Shown piece by piece: positions 52,785 to 61,762 of a DNA stretch of 64,000 bases (positions within the stretch are counted from its first letter, which is position 1; each line of letters starts with the position of its first letter). Below the pieces are notes generated by a model. It had not been told where the DNA came from, ran no database searches, and saw only the letters and a program-made list of their open reading frames with translations. The translations under genes and the position numbers were made by a program. The stretch lies in the NCBI RefSeq assembly GCF_040438645.1, contig NZ_CP159253.1, forward strand, positions 2,232,001-2,296,000, in the 5' to 3' direction. The stretch comes from Mesorhizobium sp. WSM2240. GTDB lineage: Bacteria > Pseudomonadota > Alphaproteobacteria > Rhizobiales > Rhizobiaceae.

Positions 52785-54020
52785 TCAATGGCGGGGCTCA
52801 ACATTGAGATCCGGCGACTTCCGGAACGGGCCGTGCTCCTCGAGATACTCGCTCATCCGCGCCACTTCGGCCCGTTCCCGCTCGAGATAGTCGTCGATGG
52901 CCTGCCGGAGGCCTGTATGGGCAATGTAGTGCGCCGAATGCGTTGTGACCGGCCGGTAGCCCCGAGCCAATTTGTGTTCGCCCTGCGCGCCGGCCTCGAC
53001 GACCCGGAGCCGCCTGTGGATCGCAAAGTCGATGGCCTGATGATAGCAGACCTCGAAATGCAGGAAGGGATGATCCTCGATGCAGCCCCAGTTGCGGCCG
53101 TAGAGCGTATCCGATCCGATGAAGTTGATCGCCCCGGCGATGTAGCGTCCGCCGCGCTTCGCCATCACCAGCAGGATGTCGTCGCGCATCCGTTCGCCGA
53201 CCAGCGAAAAGAATGTGCGGTTGAGATATGGCCGGCCCCATTTGCGGCTGCCCGTGTCCATGTAGAAGGCGAAGAAGTCATCCCAGACCGCTTCGGTCAG
53301 GTCGCTGCCCGTCAGCCAGTCTATCGAGATGCCGCTGACGAGCGCTTCGCGGCGTTCCTTCTTCAGCGCCTTGCGCTTTCGCGATGCGAGCGTTGCGAGA
53401 AAATCGTCGTAGCTCGAAAAGCCTTCATTGAAGAAGTGGAACTGCTGGTCCGTCCGCGCCAGGAAGCCGGCATTTTCCAGCGCCGCCATATCGGCCGTCT
53501 CGGCAAAGGTCACATGCGCGGAGGATACGCCGAGGCGGTCGGTCACCAGCTTCAAGCCGGCAGCCAGCGCCGCCTTGACCGCGGCCTCGTTCGCGCCGCG
53601 CCTGGCCAGCAGGCGAGGTCCGGTCGCCGGAGTAAACGGCACTGACGCCTGCAATTTCGGATAGTAGCGTCCGCCTGCGCGCTCGAAGGCGTCGGCCCAG
53701 CCGTGGTCGAATACATATTCGCCCTGGCTGTGAGACTTAAGATAGCAGGGGACAGCCCCGAGAACCGCACCGTCCGGCGCTTCGAGCCGCAGATGATGCC
53801 CCTGCCAACCGGAGCGCCGCACGGCGCAGCCGGATTCTTCCAGGATGCTCAGAAAATCGTAGGAAGCGAACGGGTTGTATGCAGTTCCGGCACAATTGCG
53901 TGAGGCGCCGGAAAAGCCGTCCCATTCCTCGCGCGTGAATGCGTCGATACTGGCCGCGATGCGGATCGCATATTCGCCATCCGCAGCGTTGGTTCCGGCT
54001 TCGTCTTCGCTGATGGTCAT
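52785..54020 (-). CDS. FemAB-like GNAT-fold protein (DUF482)
   Basis: A 411-residue protein of the DUF482 (peptidogalycan biosynthesis, FemAB-like) family. Conserved blocks include NPFASYDFLSILEESGCA (about residues 48-65), YLKSHSQGEYVFDHGWA, FASRKRKALKKER-type basic stretch, and ALKLARGYRP-like HKLARGYRPVTTHSAHY near the C terminus. Such proteins may add amino acids to a lipid or peptidoglycan precursor, but no substrate is proven. It is 37 bases downstream of the GDPD gene on the same strand. Confidence 0.88.
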   Translation of the reverse strand: MTISEDEAGTNAADGEYAIRIAASIDAFTREEWDGFSGASRNCAGTAYNPFASYDFLSILEESGCAVRRSGWQGHHLRLEAPDGAVLGAVPCYLKSHSQGEYVFDHGWADAFERAGGRYYPKLQASVPFTPATGPRLLARRGANEAAVKAALAAGLKLVTDRLGVSSAHVTFAETADMAALENAGFLARTDQQFHFFNEGFSSYDDFLATLASRKRKALKKERREALVSGISIDWLTGSDLTEAVWDDFFAFYMDTGSRKWGRPYLNRTFFSLVGERMRDDILLVMAKRGGRYIAGAINFIGSDTLYGRNWGCIEDHPFLHFEVCYHQAIDFAIHRRLRVVEAGAQGEHKLARGYRPVTTHSAHYIAHTGLRQAIDDYLERERAEVARMSEYLEEHGPFRKSPDLNVEPRH

Positions 54021-54057
54021 CCGCCTCTATCTACGATCGAAATGTGGCCGCACAAGG

Positions 54058-54786
54058 CTATGCGGCCAACACGGCTTCAGGCGTGAAGCCTTCGAACGTC
54101 ATCTGGTCGGCATGCGCGAAGGTCCGCTCGACGGCAGCCTCGTCGCGAACGGTCCAGGTGATGACAGGCATGCCGAGCCTCTCCCGCACGAAACCGGCGA
54201 AACGGTTGGGCAAGCAGTCGACCCCGTAGGAGACGAACGAAATGTCATGCGCCAGCATGGAAAAATGTGCTTCCAGCTCGTGTTCCTTTTCGCCCCACGC
54301 TGTCAGGCCGGTCGGGATGTTCCGGGCATGCGCCGGAAATTGCCGGACCAGCCAGTGGTCGAACGACATGATCGCGACCTTGCCGCCGTAATCGTGAAGC
54401 AGCGCGCAGACGCGCTCGACCAGGCTGGCGTCATGGCCGGGAACCCCCTTGAGCTCGACCACGAGCGGCACGCGCCCGTGCACCAGATCGAGCATCTCCT
54501 TCAGCGAAGGCGGATGGTCCGCGGTGCTGCCGATGCGCAGCGCAGCCATCTCCCGCGCCGTCCTTTGCCAGACGCAGCCGTCGGTTCCCGTCAGCCGGAA
54601 CAGGCCGTCATCGTGAAAAACGACCGGCACTCCGTCGCTGGTCAGGCGTACGTCGCACTCGATCGCATATCCCTTCGACGCTGCCGCCTCGAAGGCGGGA
54701 AGCGTGTTTTCCCAGACCAGCTTGTTGGAATCATGCAGGCCGCGATGAGCGATCGGCCGCGCGGTCAGCCAGGACAGATTTTTCAT
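54058..54786 (-). CDS. Glycerophosphodiester phosphodiesterase
   Basis: A 242-residue GDPD-family TIM barrel that cleaves glycerophosphodiesters to glycerol-3-phosphate and an alcohol. IAHRGLHDSNKLVWENTLPA (about residues 12-31) contains the catalytic His and the metal-binding Glu. ECDVRLTSDGVPVVFHDDGL holds the second His. No signal peptide, so it is the cytosolic type. The ATG at 54786 lies seven bases after the ridA-type stop with GAGGCGAG upstream; the genes are likely co-transcribed. Confidence 0.92.
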   Translation of the reverse strand: MKNLSWLTARPIAHRGLHDSNKLVWENTLPAFEAAASKGYAIECDVRLTSDGVPVVFHDDGLFRLTGTDGCVWQRTAREMAALRIGSTADHPPSLKEMLDLVHGRVPLVVELKGVPGHDASLVERVCALLHDYGGKVAIMSFDHWLVRQFPAHARNIPTGLTAWGEKEHELEAHFSMLAHDISFVSYGVDCLPNRFAGFVRERLGMPVITWTVRDEAAVERTFAHADQMTFEGFTPEAVLAA

Positions 54787-54793
54787 GCTCGCC

Positions 54794-55258
54794 TCACGCA
54801 ACTTCGATTATGGCTTCGATTTCGACGGATGCATTGAGCGGCAGCGATGCGGTTCCCACCGCGGAACGCGCATGCTTTCCCGACTCGCCCAGCACCGCGA
54901 CCAGGAAGTCGGACGCGCCATTGGCGACAAGATGCTGCTCGGCAAAATCAGGTGTAGAGGCGACGAAGACGGTGATCTTCACCAGCCGCTTGATCTTCTC
55001 CAAATCACCGATCGCGGCCTTGGCCTGCGCCAATATATTGATCGCGCAAAGTTTCGCGGCCTCCTGCCCGGCGGCTGTGTCCACGTCCCGGCCGAGCAGG
55101 CCGGTGACCTGCAGCTTGCCCTCCCTGAGCGGCAACTGCCCCGCAGTGAAGACGAGATTGTCCGTCCGCATGAAAGGCACGTAGTTGGCGGCGGGCGCCG
55201 CGGCAGCCGGCAGTGTGATCCCGAGATCGCTCAGCCGCTTTTCGATTGTTTCGCCCAT
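54794..55258 (-). CDS. RidA family protein
   Basis: A 154-residue YjgF/YER057c/UK114-type protein. VFTAGQLPLREGKLQV and KITVFVASTPDFAEQHLVAN are typical. The Arg used for imine/enamine hydrolysis is retained in ARSAVGTASLP (about residue 130). It may deaminate reactive 2-aminoacrylate-type intermediates, which could come from the PLP or serine dehydratases encoded nearby. First gene of a run with GDPD and DUF482; divergent from eipB. Confidence 0.92.
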   Translation of the reverse strand: MGETIEKRLSDLGITLPAAAAPAANYVPFMRTDNLVFTAGQLPLREGKLQVTGLLGRDVDTAAGQEAAKLCAINILAQAKAAIGDLEKIKRLVKITVFVASTPDFAEQHLVANGASDFLVAVLGESGKHARSAVGTASLPLNASVEIEAIIEVA

Positions 55259-55393
55259 TGTCTTTCCCTATGACTTTGTATGATGCGGTCGCTTGGTCGA
55301 ACCTGCAATTTTCGCCTCGCTTCCGCCATGACTTTTTTTAGACTGCACAGCATGAAGCGGCCAAGCCGTCGCAATGCGGACCGGAGTGATTAC

Positions 55394-56221
55394 ATGCGCG
55401 CAAAGCGCCTTGCCCTGCTAGCCCTTGTTTCGCCGTCGGTGCTCATCTCTGCGCCGGCTCTGGCCGCAGCGCCACTCGCGCCGCACCGTGCCGTTTACGA
55501 CCTCGTGCTCGACGAAGCGTCCGACCGTTCTGGCATAACCGGTCTATCCGGCCGCATGGTCTACGAGTTCAACGGCTCTGCCTGCGAGGGCTATACTGTC
55601 AAGTTCCGCTTCGTCACGCAGATCGACACCAGCGAGAACTCGCGCCTGACGGATCAGCAGACGACGACCTTCGAGGCTGCCGACGGCAAGACCTTCTCCT
55701 TCGTGACAAAATCCTTCACCGATCAGACGCTGGAGCGCGAGCTCAAGGGCACGGCGCGGCGCGAAGCGGACGGTTTGAAGGTCGAAATAGAGAAGCCGGA
55801 ACCGAACAGCGTCAAACTGGAAGGCACCCAGTTTCCGACGCAGCACCTCGTCGAATTGATCGGCAAGGCCAACACCGGTGAGAATTTTTACGAAACCAGC
55901 ATCTTCGACGGTTCCGAAGATGGTGACGAAGTGATGACCACCACTGTCGTGGTTGGCAAGAAGGAACCGGTGGAGAAAAGCGATCCGGAAGCCCCGGCGC
56001 TCGCCGGGTTCGCCAAGGAAAAATTCTGGCCGGTCGACATTGCCTATTTCGACGAGGCGACCGAGGGCGGCGAGGAAGTGCCGGAGTATCGCATCAGCTT
56101 CAAGCTGCACGAAAACGGTCTGACGCGCGATCTGGTGATGGACTACAACGACTTCTCAATGACCGGCAAGCTGGTCAATTTGACGTTGTTCGACCCGGCC
56201 CCGCAGAACTGCAACCAGTAG
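55394..56221 (+). CDS. eipB: Envelope integrity protein EipB-like (DUF1849)
   Basis: A 275-residue periplasmic protein of the DUF1849 family. A signal peptide (about residues 1-23, ending ALAAAP) precedes the conserved HRAVYDLVLDEASDRSGITG. Brucella EipB folds as a beta spiral with one disulfide that is needed for envelope integrity. The matching cysteines are here, in GSACEGY and in the C-terminal QNCNQ. GGAG precedes the ATG at 55394; an in-frame ATG at 55352 is less likely. It is followed by DUF4031 after 15 bases. Confidence 0.9.
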   Translation: MRAKRLALLALVSPSVLISAPALAAAPLAPHRAVYDLVLDEASDRSGITGLSGRMVYEFNGSACEGYTVKFRFVTQIDTSENSRLTDQQTTTFEAADGKTFSFVTKSFTDQTLERELKGTARREADGLKVEIEKPEPNSVKLEGTQFPTQHLVELIGKANTGENFYETSIFDGSEDGDEVMTTTVVVGKKEPVEKSDPEAPALAGFAKEKFWPVDIAYFDEATEGGEEVPEYRISFKLHENGLTRDLVMDYNDFSMTGKLVNLTLFDPAPQNCNQ

Positions 56222-56236
56222 CGGGTCTTTCTCTGC

Positions 56237-56593
56237 ATGGCCGTCTATGTCGATGAGGCGATCTGGCGCTTTGCGGGCCGACGCTGGTGCCATCTGATGG
56301 CCGACGATATGGCTGAACTCCACGCTTTCGCTGCAAAACTCGGCCTTCATCGATCATCCTATCAGGGCCCGCCCAAGACCGCCGCGCCGCACTATGACAT
56401 CACCGCCTTCGAACGCGACCGCGCTGTCAGGCTCGGCGCAGTCGCCTGCAGCCGTAGTGAGATCGTTGCCGTCTGCCGGCGAGTGCGTGTGAAGAATGGC
56501 AAGGCTTCCATCGCTGTTCCGGCCGCGAGCGCATTTCCAGCGATCATAAACCAATCCCAGAAATTTCTTGAACATCGTTCAAATTTGACTTGA
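56237..56593 (+). CDS. DUF4031 family protein
   Basis: A 118-residue protein. The first 75 residues match DUF4031: MAVYVDEAIWRFAGRRWCHL, MADDMAELHAFAAKLGLHRS, then HYDITAFERDRAVRLGAVA. The C-terminal 40 residues (CSRSEIVAVCRRVRVKN and an Ala/Ser-rich end) are less conserved. The function is unknown. It follows eipB closely on the same strand. No clear ribosome site is seen. Confidence 0.85.
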   Translation: MAVYVDEAIWRFAGRRWCHLMADDMAELHAFAAKLGLHRSSYQGPPKTAAPHYDITAFERDRAVRLGAVACSRSEIVAVCRRVRVKNGKASIAVPAASAFPAIINQSQKFLEHRSNLT

Positions 56594-56654
56594 GCCCGCC
56601 TCAATTCCCCGACAGCATGCATTTGCGCAGGCATGAACACGCGGGGAGGCAGAT

Positions 56655-57974
56655 TTGAGCAGGCTCGATACTTTCGTGGCGCCGGTGCCCAGCGTGCCGC
56701 TGATCAAGGCGATGACGGTGGTGAACCGCGTCCTGATGCTGCGGGGCGTTTTCGGTTTCCGCGACATTCCTCCGTTCAACAGGATCGCGGGCCTGCGTGG
56801 TATCGCCAATGTCCGTCACATCGATTTTCCCGAAGGCGACCGCGGGCGGCTTGCCGCTGTGTGCGGGCAGGGGAAGGCGACCTTCATCACGCCCAATCAT
56901 CCCGAATTTTTCACCGACTGGATGATCGACAAGGAGATCGCCTCGCATGTCTGTCCGCTTGCCGCGTTCTGGGCGACCAATGGCGTCGTCAACGGCCTCG
57001 GTAAAGCAGCGCAGAAATTCTGGCTCGCCAACAATCTGATCGCGCAGATTCCGGGCAACAGCCAAGCCGCGCGCGAACATTCGGTCGACTGGGCGCTGAA
57101 GGGTCACAGCGTGCTGCTGCATCCGGAAGGCAGCGTCGGGTGGCACGGCGATTTCGTCGCGCCGCTGATGCCCGGGGCCGCCGAGATGGCACTGGAAGCG
57201 TTCCAACGCAGCCGCGAAGCAGGGCGCGAACTCGAGGTCTGGATCGCGCCGATCGTCTGGAAACTGGTCTTTACCCGCGACGTGGAGGCAGATCTCATGA
57301 AGGAATGCGCCTATGTCGAGCGCAGCCTGAAGATAGAGCCGGCGTCGCGCTCGATCGCACTTCCCGACCGGGTCTACCGCATCTACGAGACTTTACTGTC
57401 CCGGGATGAGGGAAAGAACGGCGTGGAGGCGGATGGCGCGCCGTTCGCGGAGCGGCAGGAAGCGTTGCTTTCAGTCATGCACGACCGACTATGCGAACTC
57501 CTGCCCGAGGCCGTCCCATCGAACCGTGACGAGACGATGCGGAGCGCGCGGCGCTTCGTTCGTGAAAACAGCTCTGCCGATCCGGAATTGCGCAGGCAGG
57601 TGAAGTCGCTGTCGGAAACCGTCACACGTGTCCAGCGCATCGGAGACTTCGCTTTCGCCGACGAGATGGTAACCCAGGAAGGGATCGCCGAGCACATCAA
57701 GCGCATCCGCAACGATTGCTGCAAAGGCACGATGCGCGACACGCTGAACCGTTTCTTGCCGCAGCCGGCCGGACCGCGCCGCGCCTATATCCGGGCGCCG
57801 GAACCACTCGCAATGCACCAGTTCGAGGGCACGCCGGCCGACGCCATGGCCGAGATCCGCCGCCGCATGCAGGCGGCGCTGGACGAGATCAATGACGGAT
57901 TGCGCGCGAGCGGAAGTTTGAGATTTTATCCCAATCCGTTCCATCATTCCCGAAGTTCTGGATTGGCGAGGTAG
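56655..57974 (+). CDS. Lysophospholipid acyltransferase-like protein
   Basis: A 439-residue protein with a PlsC-like acyltransferase domain (about residues 70-215). The His-Asp catalytic motif reads N81-H82-P-E-F-F-T-D88, with five residues between His and Asp instead of four. The second motif reads H156-P-E-G159 instead of FPEG. A helical C-terminal half of about 220 residues with no known domain follows. The TTG start at 56655 has GGAGG upstream. Acyl transfer to a glycerophospholipid is likely but unproven. Confidence 0.8.
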   Translation: MSRLDTFVAPVPSVPLIKAMTVVNRVLMLRGVFGFRDIPPFNRIAGLRGIANVRHIDFPEGDRGRLAAVCGQGKATFITPNHPEFFTDWMIDKEIASHVCPLAAFWATNGVVNGLGKAAQKFWLANNLIAQIPGNSQAAREHSVDWALKGHSVLLHPEGSVGWHGDFVAPLMPGAAEMALEAFQRSREAGRELEVWIAPIVWKLVFTRDVEADLMKECAYVERSLKIEPASRSIALPDRVYRIYETLLSRDEGKNGVEADGAPFAERQEALLSVMHDRLCELLPEAVPSNRDETMRSARRFVRENSSADPELRRQVKSLSETVTRVQRIGDFAFADEMVTQEGIAEHIKRIRNDCCKGTMRDTLNRFLPQPAGPRRAYIRAPEPLAMHQFEGTPADAMAEIRRRMQAALDEINDGLRASGSLRFYPNPFHHSRSSGLAR

Positions 57975-57984
57975 TGGATCCGTT

Positions 57985-58316
57985 ATGATGGCGAAAACAA
58001 GTAGCGGGCCGCTCGTAAGAATCGCGGAACTCGAAATCGACCCGTCTCAATTTGACACTTATAAGGCCTTACTCCGGGAGGAGATCGAAGCCTCGGTCAG
58101 GATCGAACCAGGGGTGCTGATGCTGTACGCCAGTCGGTCAAGGGAAGCCCGACGAACATCCGAATCCTTGAGGTCTAGGCCGATCAGGGAGCTTATGATG
58201 CCCATCTGCAGTCACCTCATTTTCTCAAATACAAGGCGTTGACATCGACCATGGTCAGGTCTCTCCGCATTGTCGATGCGGACCCGATCATCCTGAGCGC
58301 GAAGTCTAAGGCGTAG
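57985..58316 (+). pseudogene. Degraded ABM-type quinol monooxygenase gene
   Basis: The first 48 codons read VRIAELEIDPSQFDTYKALL and EPGVLMLYA, a normal start of a YgiN-like antibiotic biosynthesis monooxygenase domain. The frame then shifts: after about position 58131 the continuation lies two bases out of phase. That frame reads SVKGSPTNIRILEV, a stop (TAG, 58176-58178), then AYDAHLQSPHFLKYKAL and SLRIVDADPI to a stop at 58314-58316. One lost base plus one nonsense change explain both defects. The short intact piece (57985-58242) is probably not functional. Confidence 0.8.
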
Positions 58317-58354
58317 CGATTAAAACCGCTGGCCACCGATTGGCAGGGCCCGGG

Positions 58355-58383
58355 TTGCATTGCAGCGCTGTTCCCTCTATATG
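58355..58383 (+). promoter_or_regulatory. Predicted promoter of rpsB
   Basis: TTGCAT (58355-58360) and TATATG (58378-58383) are 17 bases apart. A start near 58390 would give a leader of about 120 bases before the rpsB ATG. Confidence 0.55.
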
Positions 58384-58438
58384 CGCGCTCATTCCACACA
58401 CGGACTTTGGTGTCTGCCCGGGAGAAATCCGGCTGAAA

Positions 58439-58490
58439 CCTCCGGTGGCGTCAAGGGAACTTTCCCAGAAACGTCAAGTGTCCGTGGAGG
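58439..58490 (+). ncRNA. Possible structured leader of rpsB
   Basis: CCTCC (58439-58443) can pair with GGAGG (58486-58490) and encloses the perfect inner hairpin GGGAA-CT-TTCCC (58455-58466). The structure ends 20 bases before the rpsB start, and the ribosome site (GGAAAGGA) lies just after it. In many bacteria S2 represses its own mRNA through its leader; that role here is inferred. Confidence 0.4.
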
Positions 58491-58510
58491 CTAACCGGAA
58501 AGGACAAAGA

Positions 58511-59296
58511 ATGGCTCTGCCTGATTTCAGCATGCGCCAGCTATTGGAAGCTGGCGTTCACTTCGGCCACCAGACCCACCGCTGGAACCCGAAGATGGCT
58601 CCGTACATCTACGGCGCCCGCAACAACATCCACGTTATCGACCTCTCGCAGACGGTGCCTATGCTGCACCAGGCTCTGAAGCAGGTTTCCGACACCGTCG
58701 CCAAAGGTGGCCGCGTGCTGTTCGTCGGCACCAAGCGCCAGGCTTCGGACATCATCGCCGATGCGGCCCAGCGTTCGGCCCAGTATTACGTCAATTCGCG
58801 CTGGCTCGGCGGCATGCTGACCAACTGGAAGACGATCTCGAATTCGATCCAGCGCCTGCGCAAGCTCGACGAGATCCTGGCCGGTGAAGGCAGCCGCGGT
58901 CTCACCAAGAAGGAACTTCTGAACCTTCAGCGTGAGCGCGAGAAGCTCGACAAGGCGCTCGGTGGTATCAAGGACATGGGCTCGACGCCCGACCTGATGT
59001 TCGTGGTCGACACCAACAAGGAAGCGATCGCCATCCTCGAGGCCAAGCGTCTCGGCATCCCGGTCGTGGCCATCATCGATTCCAACTGCGACCCGGACAA
59101 GATCGACTTCCCGATCCCGGGCAATGACGACGCAGCGCGCGCGATCCAGTTCTATTGCGATCTGATCGCCAAGGCAGCGATCGACGGCATTGCGCGCCAG
59201 CAGGGCGCTCTCGGCGTCGATATCGGCGCTGCCGCCGAAGCGCCTGTCGAGCCGACGCTCGACGAGACGCCGGCAGCCGGCGCTCCCGAAGCGTAA
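58511..59296 (+). CDS. rpsB: 30S ribosomal protein S2
   Basis: A 261-residue S2 protein of the small ribosomal subunit. [19 protein letters not shown] (about residues 11-29) and [16 protein letters not shown] are the family signatures, and [20 protein letters not shown] lies in the C-terminal half. An acidic Ala/Pro/Glu tail of about 30 residues follows the core. GGAAAGGA precedes the ATG at 58511. tsf lies 115 bases downstream, and the gap holds three hairpins. Confidence 0.98.
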   Translation: MALPDFSMRQLLEAGVHFGHQTHRWNPKMAPYIYGARNNIHVIDLSQTVPMLHQALKQVSDTVAKGGRVLFVGTKRQASDIIADAAQRSAQYYVNSRWLGGMLTNWKTISNSIQRLRKLDEILAGEGSRGLTKKELLNLQREREKLDKALGGIKDMGSTPDLMFVVDTNKEAIAILEAKRLGIPVVAIIDSNCDPDKIDFPIPGNDDAARAIQFYCDLIAKAAIDGIARQQGALGVDIGAAAEAPVEPTLDETPAAGAPEA

Positions 59297-59303
59297 ATCG
59301 ACG

Positions 59304-59384
59304 GGGCCGGACTCCGGCCCTAATTCTTGCGACGCGGATTGCCGCGTCGCCGGCAGGCGCATCATCGAGCACTCGGTGGTGCGC
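59304..59384 (+). other. Three consecutive hairpins between rpsB and tsf
   Basis: Stem 1: GGGCCGG (59304-59310) with CCGGCCC (59314-59320). Stem 2: GCGACGCGG (59329-59337) with CCGCGTCGC (59342-59350), perfect with a 4-base loop. Stem 3: GCGCATCATC (59357-59366) with GGTGGTGCGC (59375-59384), two G-U pairs. None has a T-run, so they are not simple terminators. Confidence 0.65.
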
Positions 59385-59411
59385 TCGCGCATTTCGATCC
59401 AAGAGGCAAAA

Positions 59412-60335
59412 ATGAGCATTACGGCAGCACAGGTCAAACAACTCCGCGACATGACCGGCGCGGGCATGATGGATTGCAAGGCGGCGCTCGCCGAGACCAA
59501 TGGCGATATGGAAGCGGCCGTCGACTGGCTGCGCGCCAAGGGGATCGCCAAGGCCGACAAGAAGGCCGGCCGCACGGCGGCTGAAGGCCTGGTCGGCGTC
59601 GCCGGCGACGCTACTTCGGCCGTCGTGGTCGAGGTCAATTCCGAGACCGACTTCGTCGCGCGCGCCGAATCCTTCCAGGAGATCGTGCGCAATGTCGCGC
59701 AGGTGGCGCTGTCTGTCGGCGGCGAGACCGAAGCGGTCGCCAACGCAACGTACCCCGGCACCGACAAGACCGTCGTGCAGGCGATCAAGGATGCCGTCGG
59801 CACTATCGGCGAAAACCTGTCGTTCCGCCGCTCGGCGAAGCTGTCGGTCGGCGCAGGCGCCGTTGCGACCTATGTCCATAACGCGGTCGCCGAAAACCTC
59901 GGCAAGCTCGGCGTGCTGGTCGCGATCGAGACCGCCGGCAACGCCGATGCGGCCCGCACCTTTGCCCGCCAGGTGGCGATGCATGTCGCGGCCACCAACC
60001 CGCTGGCGTTGACCGCAGAGCAGATCGATCCGGCCGCCGTTGCGCGCGAGCGGGCGATCTTCACCGAGCAGGCCCGCGAATCGGGCAAGCCGGAGGCGAT
60101 CATCGAAAAGATGGTCGAAGGCCGTATGCGGAAGTTCTACGAGGAAGTCGTGCTCCTGAAGCAGTCCTTCGTGCTCAACCCCGACATTACGGTCGAGGCT
60201 GCACTGAAGGAAGCCGAGAAGGAAATCGGCGCGCCGGCCAAGATCACCGGCTTCCTCCGGTTTGCGCTCGGCGAAGGCATCGAGCGCGAAGAAAGCGACT
60301 TCGCGGCGGAAGTCGCGGCTGCGGTGAAAAAGTAA
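59412..60335 (+). CDS. tsf: Translation elongation factor EF-Ts
   Basis: A 307-residue nucleotide exchange factor that recycles EF-Tu from the GDP to the GTP form. The N-terminal UBA-like domain starts [19 protein letters not shown], and the core carries [17 protein letters not shown] (about residues 74-90), the EF-Tu contact. The C-terminal region ([20 protein letters not shown]) is complete. AGAGGC lies ten bases before the ATG. It is transcribed with rpsB as in most bacteria. Confidence 0.98.
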   Translation: MSITAAQVKQLRDMTGAGMMDCKAALAETNGDMEAAVDWLRAKGIAKADKKAGRTAAEGLVGVAGDATSAVVVEVNSETDFVARAESFQEIVRNVAQVALSVGGETEAVANATYPGTDKTVVQAIKDAVGTIGENLSFRRSAKLSVGAGAVATYVHNAVAENLGKLGVLVAIETAGNADAARTFARQVAMHVAATNPLALTAEQIDPAAVARERAIFTEQARESGKPEAIIEKMVEGRMRKFYEEVVLLKQSFVLNPDITVEAALKEAEKEIGAPAKITGFLRFALGEGIEREESDFAAEVAAAVKK

Positions 60336-60369
60336 CGCCGCATCAAGCTTTTCATGGCGGTTTATGAGG

Positions 60370-60397
60370 AGGGCATCGCGTGACAACGCGGTGCCCT
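60370..60397 (+). other. Hairpin between tsf and pyrH
   Basis: AGGGCATCGCG (60370-60380) pairs with CGCGGTGCCCT (60387-60397), with one G-U pair and a 6-base loop. No T-run follows. It lies 35 bases after tsf and 41 bases before pyrH, so it could tune read-through or RNA stability. Confidence 0.5.
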
Positions 60398-60438
60398 TCG
60401 TGTATCGCGCGCATGAACACGATACCGACGAGGAAGCG

Positions 60439-61161
60439 ATGACGAAAAAACCCCTGTACCGGCGCGTGCTTCTCAAGGCGTCGGGCGAGGCGCTGATGGG
60501 TGATCAGCATTTCGGCATCGACGTTTCAGTCGTCGACCGCATCGCCTCCGACATCGCCGAGGCGAGGGCGCTCGGGGTCGAAGTGGCGGTCGTCATCGGC
60601 GGCGGCAACATCTTTCGCGGCGTGGCCGTGGCCTCCAAGGGTGGCGACCGGGTCACCGGCGACCACATGGGTATGCTTGCGACCGTCATCAATTCGCTGG
60701 CGCTGCGCACCTCGCTGGTCAAGCTCGGCGTTGACGCGGTGGTCCTTTCGGCAATCGCCATGCCCGAACTCTGCGAGAGCTTTTCGCAGCGCCAGGCGAC
60801 GGCTTATATGAACCAGGGCAAAGTCGTGATTTTCGCCGGTGGCACCGGCAATCCCTTCTTCACCACGGATTCGGCCGCTGCGCTCCGCGCCGCCGAGATC
60901 GGCGCGGATGCGCTGTTCAAGGGAACACAGGTGGATGGCGTCTATTCGGCCGATCCGAAAGTGGATCCTAACGCGGTGCGTTATAGCCGCATTAGCCACG
61001 CCGACGTTATCAGCCAGGGCCTGTTGATTATGGACACTGCAGCGATTGCGCTTGCACGCGAAAACAACATCCCGATAATCGTCTATTCGATCCACGAGCA
61101 GGGTGGTTTCGGCGAAATCCTAACCGGTGGCGGTCACTGCACGATCGTCGCCGACACCTGA
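60439..61161 (+). CDS. pyrH: UMP kinase
   Basis: A 240-residue hexameric kinase that phosphorylates UMP to UDP. LLKASGEALMG (about residues 10-20), VVIGGGNIFRG and FAGGTGNPFFTTDSAAALRA are the amino-acid-kinase signatures. GAGGAAG lies directly before the ATG at 60439. frr follows after 40 bases. It is placed in the conserved order tsf, pyrH, frr, uppS, cdsA, rseP. With pyrB elsewhere in the window it belongs to pyrimidine nucleotide supply. Confidence 0.97.
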   Translation: MTKKPLYRRVLLKASGEALMGDQHFGIDVSVVDRIASDIAEARALGVEVAVVIGGGNIFRGVAVASKGGDRVTGDHMGMLATVINSLALRTSLVKLGVDAVVLSAIAMPELCESFSQRQATAYMNQGKVVIFAGGTGNPFFTTDSAAALRAAEIGADALFKGTQVDGVYSADPKVDPNAVRYSRISHADVISQGLLIMDTAAIALARENNIPIIVYSIHEQGGFGEILTGGGHCTIVADT

Positions 61162-61201
61162 AGACCAAATTGGCTCGACGTAGGGGCCAAGGAGAGTGAA
61201 A

Positions 61202-61762
61202 ATGACCAGCGGGGCAGACTTCAACGACATTCATCGGCGCATGGATGGAGCGATCAACGCGTTCAAGCACGATCTGGCTTCTCTGAGGACCGGCCGCGCG
61301 TCCAGCAACCTGCTCGATCCGGTCATGGTCCAGGCCTATGGCTCGGCCATGCCGATCACGCAGGTCGCGACCGTTTCGGTGCCGGAGCCGCGCATGATTT
61401 CGGTTTCCGTCTGGGACAAGTCTATGGTCGGCGCGGTCGACCGCGCCATTCGCGAAGCCAATCTCGGCTTCAACCCGATCATGGACGGCACGACGCTGCG
61501 CATTCCGCTGCCGGAACTCAACGAACAGCGCCGCAAGGAACTGGTCAAGATCGCCCACACCTATGCCGAGAACGCGCGCATCGCCGCCCGGCACGTTCGC
61601 CGCGACGGCATGGATCACCTTAAAAAGGCTGAAAAGGATGGCGATATCAGCGAGGACGATCACCGCAAGCAGGCTGACCGGATTCAGAAGCTGACCGACG
61701 AGACGATCAGCTCGATCGACAGCCTGCTGGCGGCGAAAGAAGCCGAGATCATGCACGTCTGA
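61202..61762 (+). CDS. frr: Ribosome recycling factor
   Basis: A 186-residue factor that, with EF-G, splits the post-termination ribosome. The three-helix and beta domains are complete: [20 protein letters not shown] (about residues 21-40), [21 protein letters not shown], and the C-terminal helix up to [19 protein letters not shown] precedes the ATG at 61202. Its TGA overlaps the ATG at 61762 of uppS by one base (TGATG). Confidence 0.98.
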   Translation: MTSGADFNDIHRRMDGAINAFKHDLASLRTGRASSNLLDPVMVQAYGSAMPITQVATVSVPEPRMISVSVWDKSMVGAVDRAIREANLGFNPIMDGTTLRIPLPELNEQRRKELVKIAHTYAENARIAARHVRRDGMDHLKKAEKDGDISEDDHRKQADRIQKLTDETISSIDSLLAAKEAEIMHV

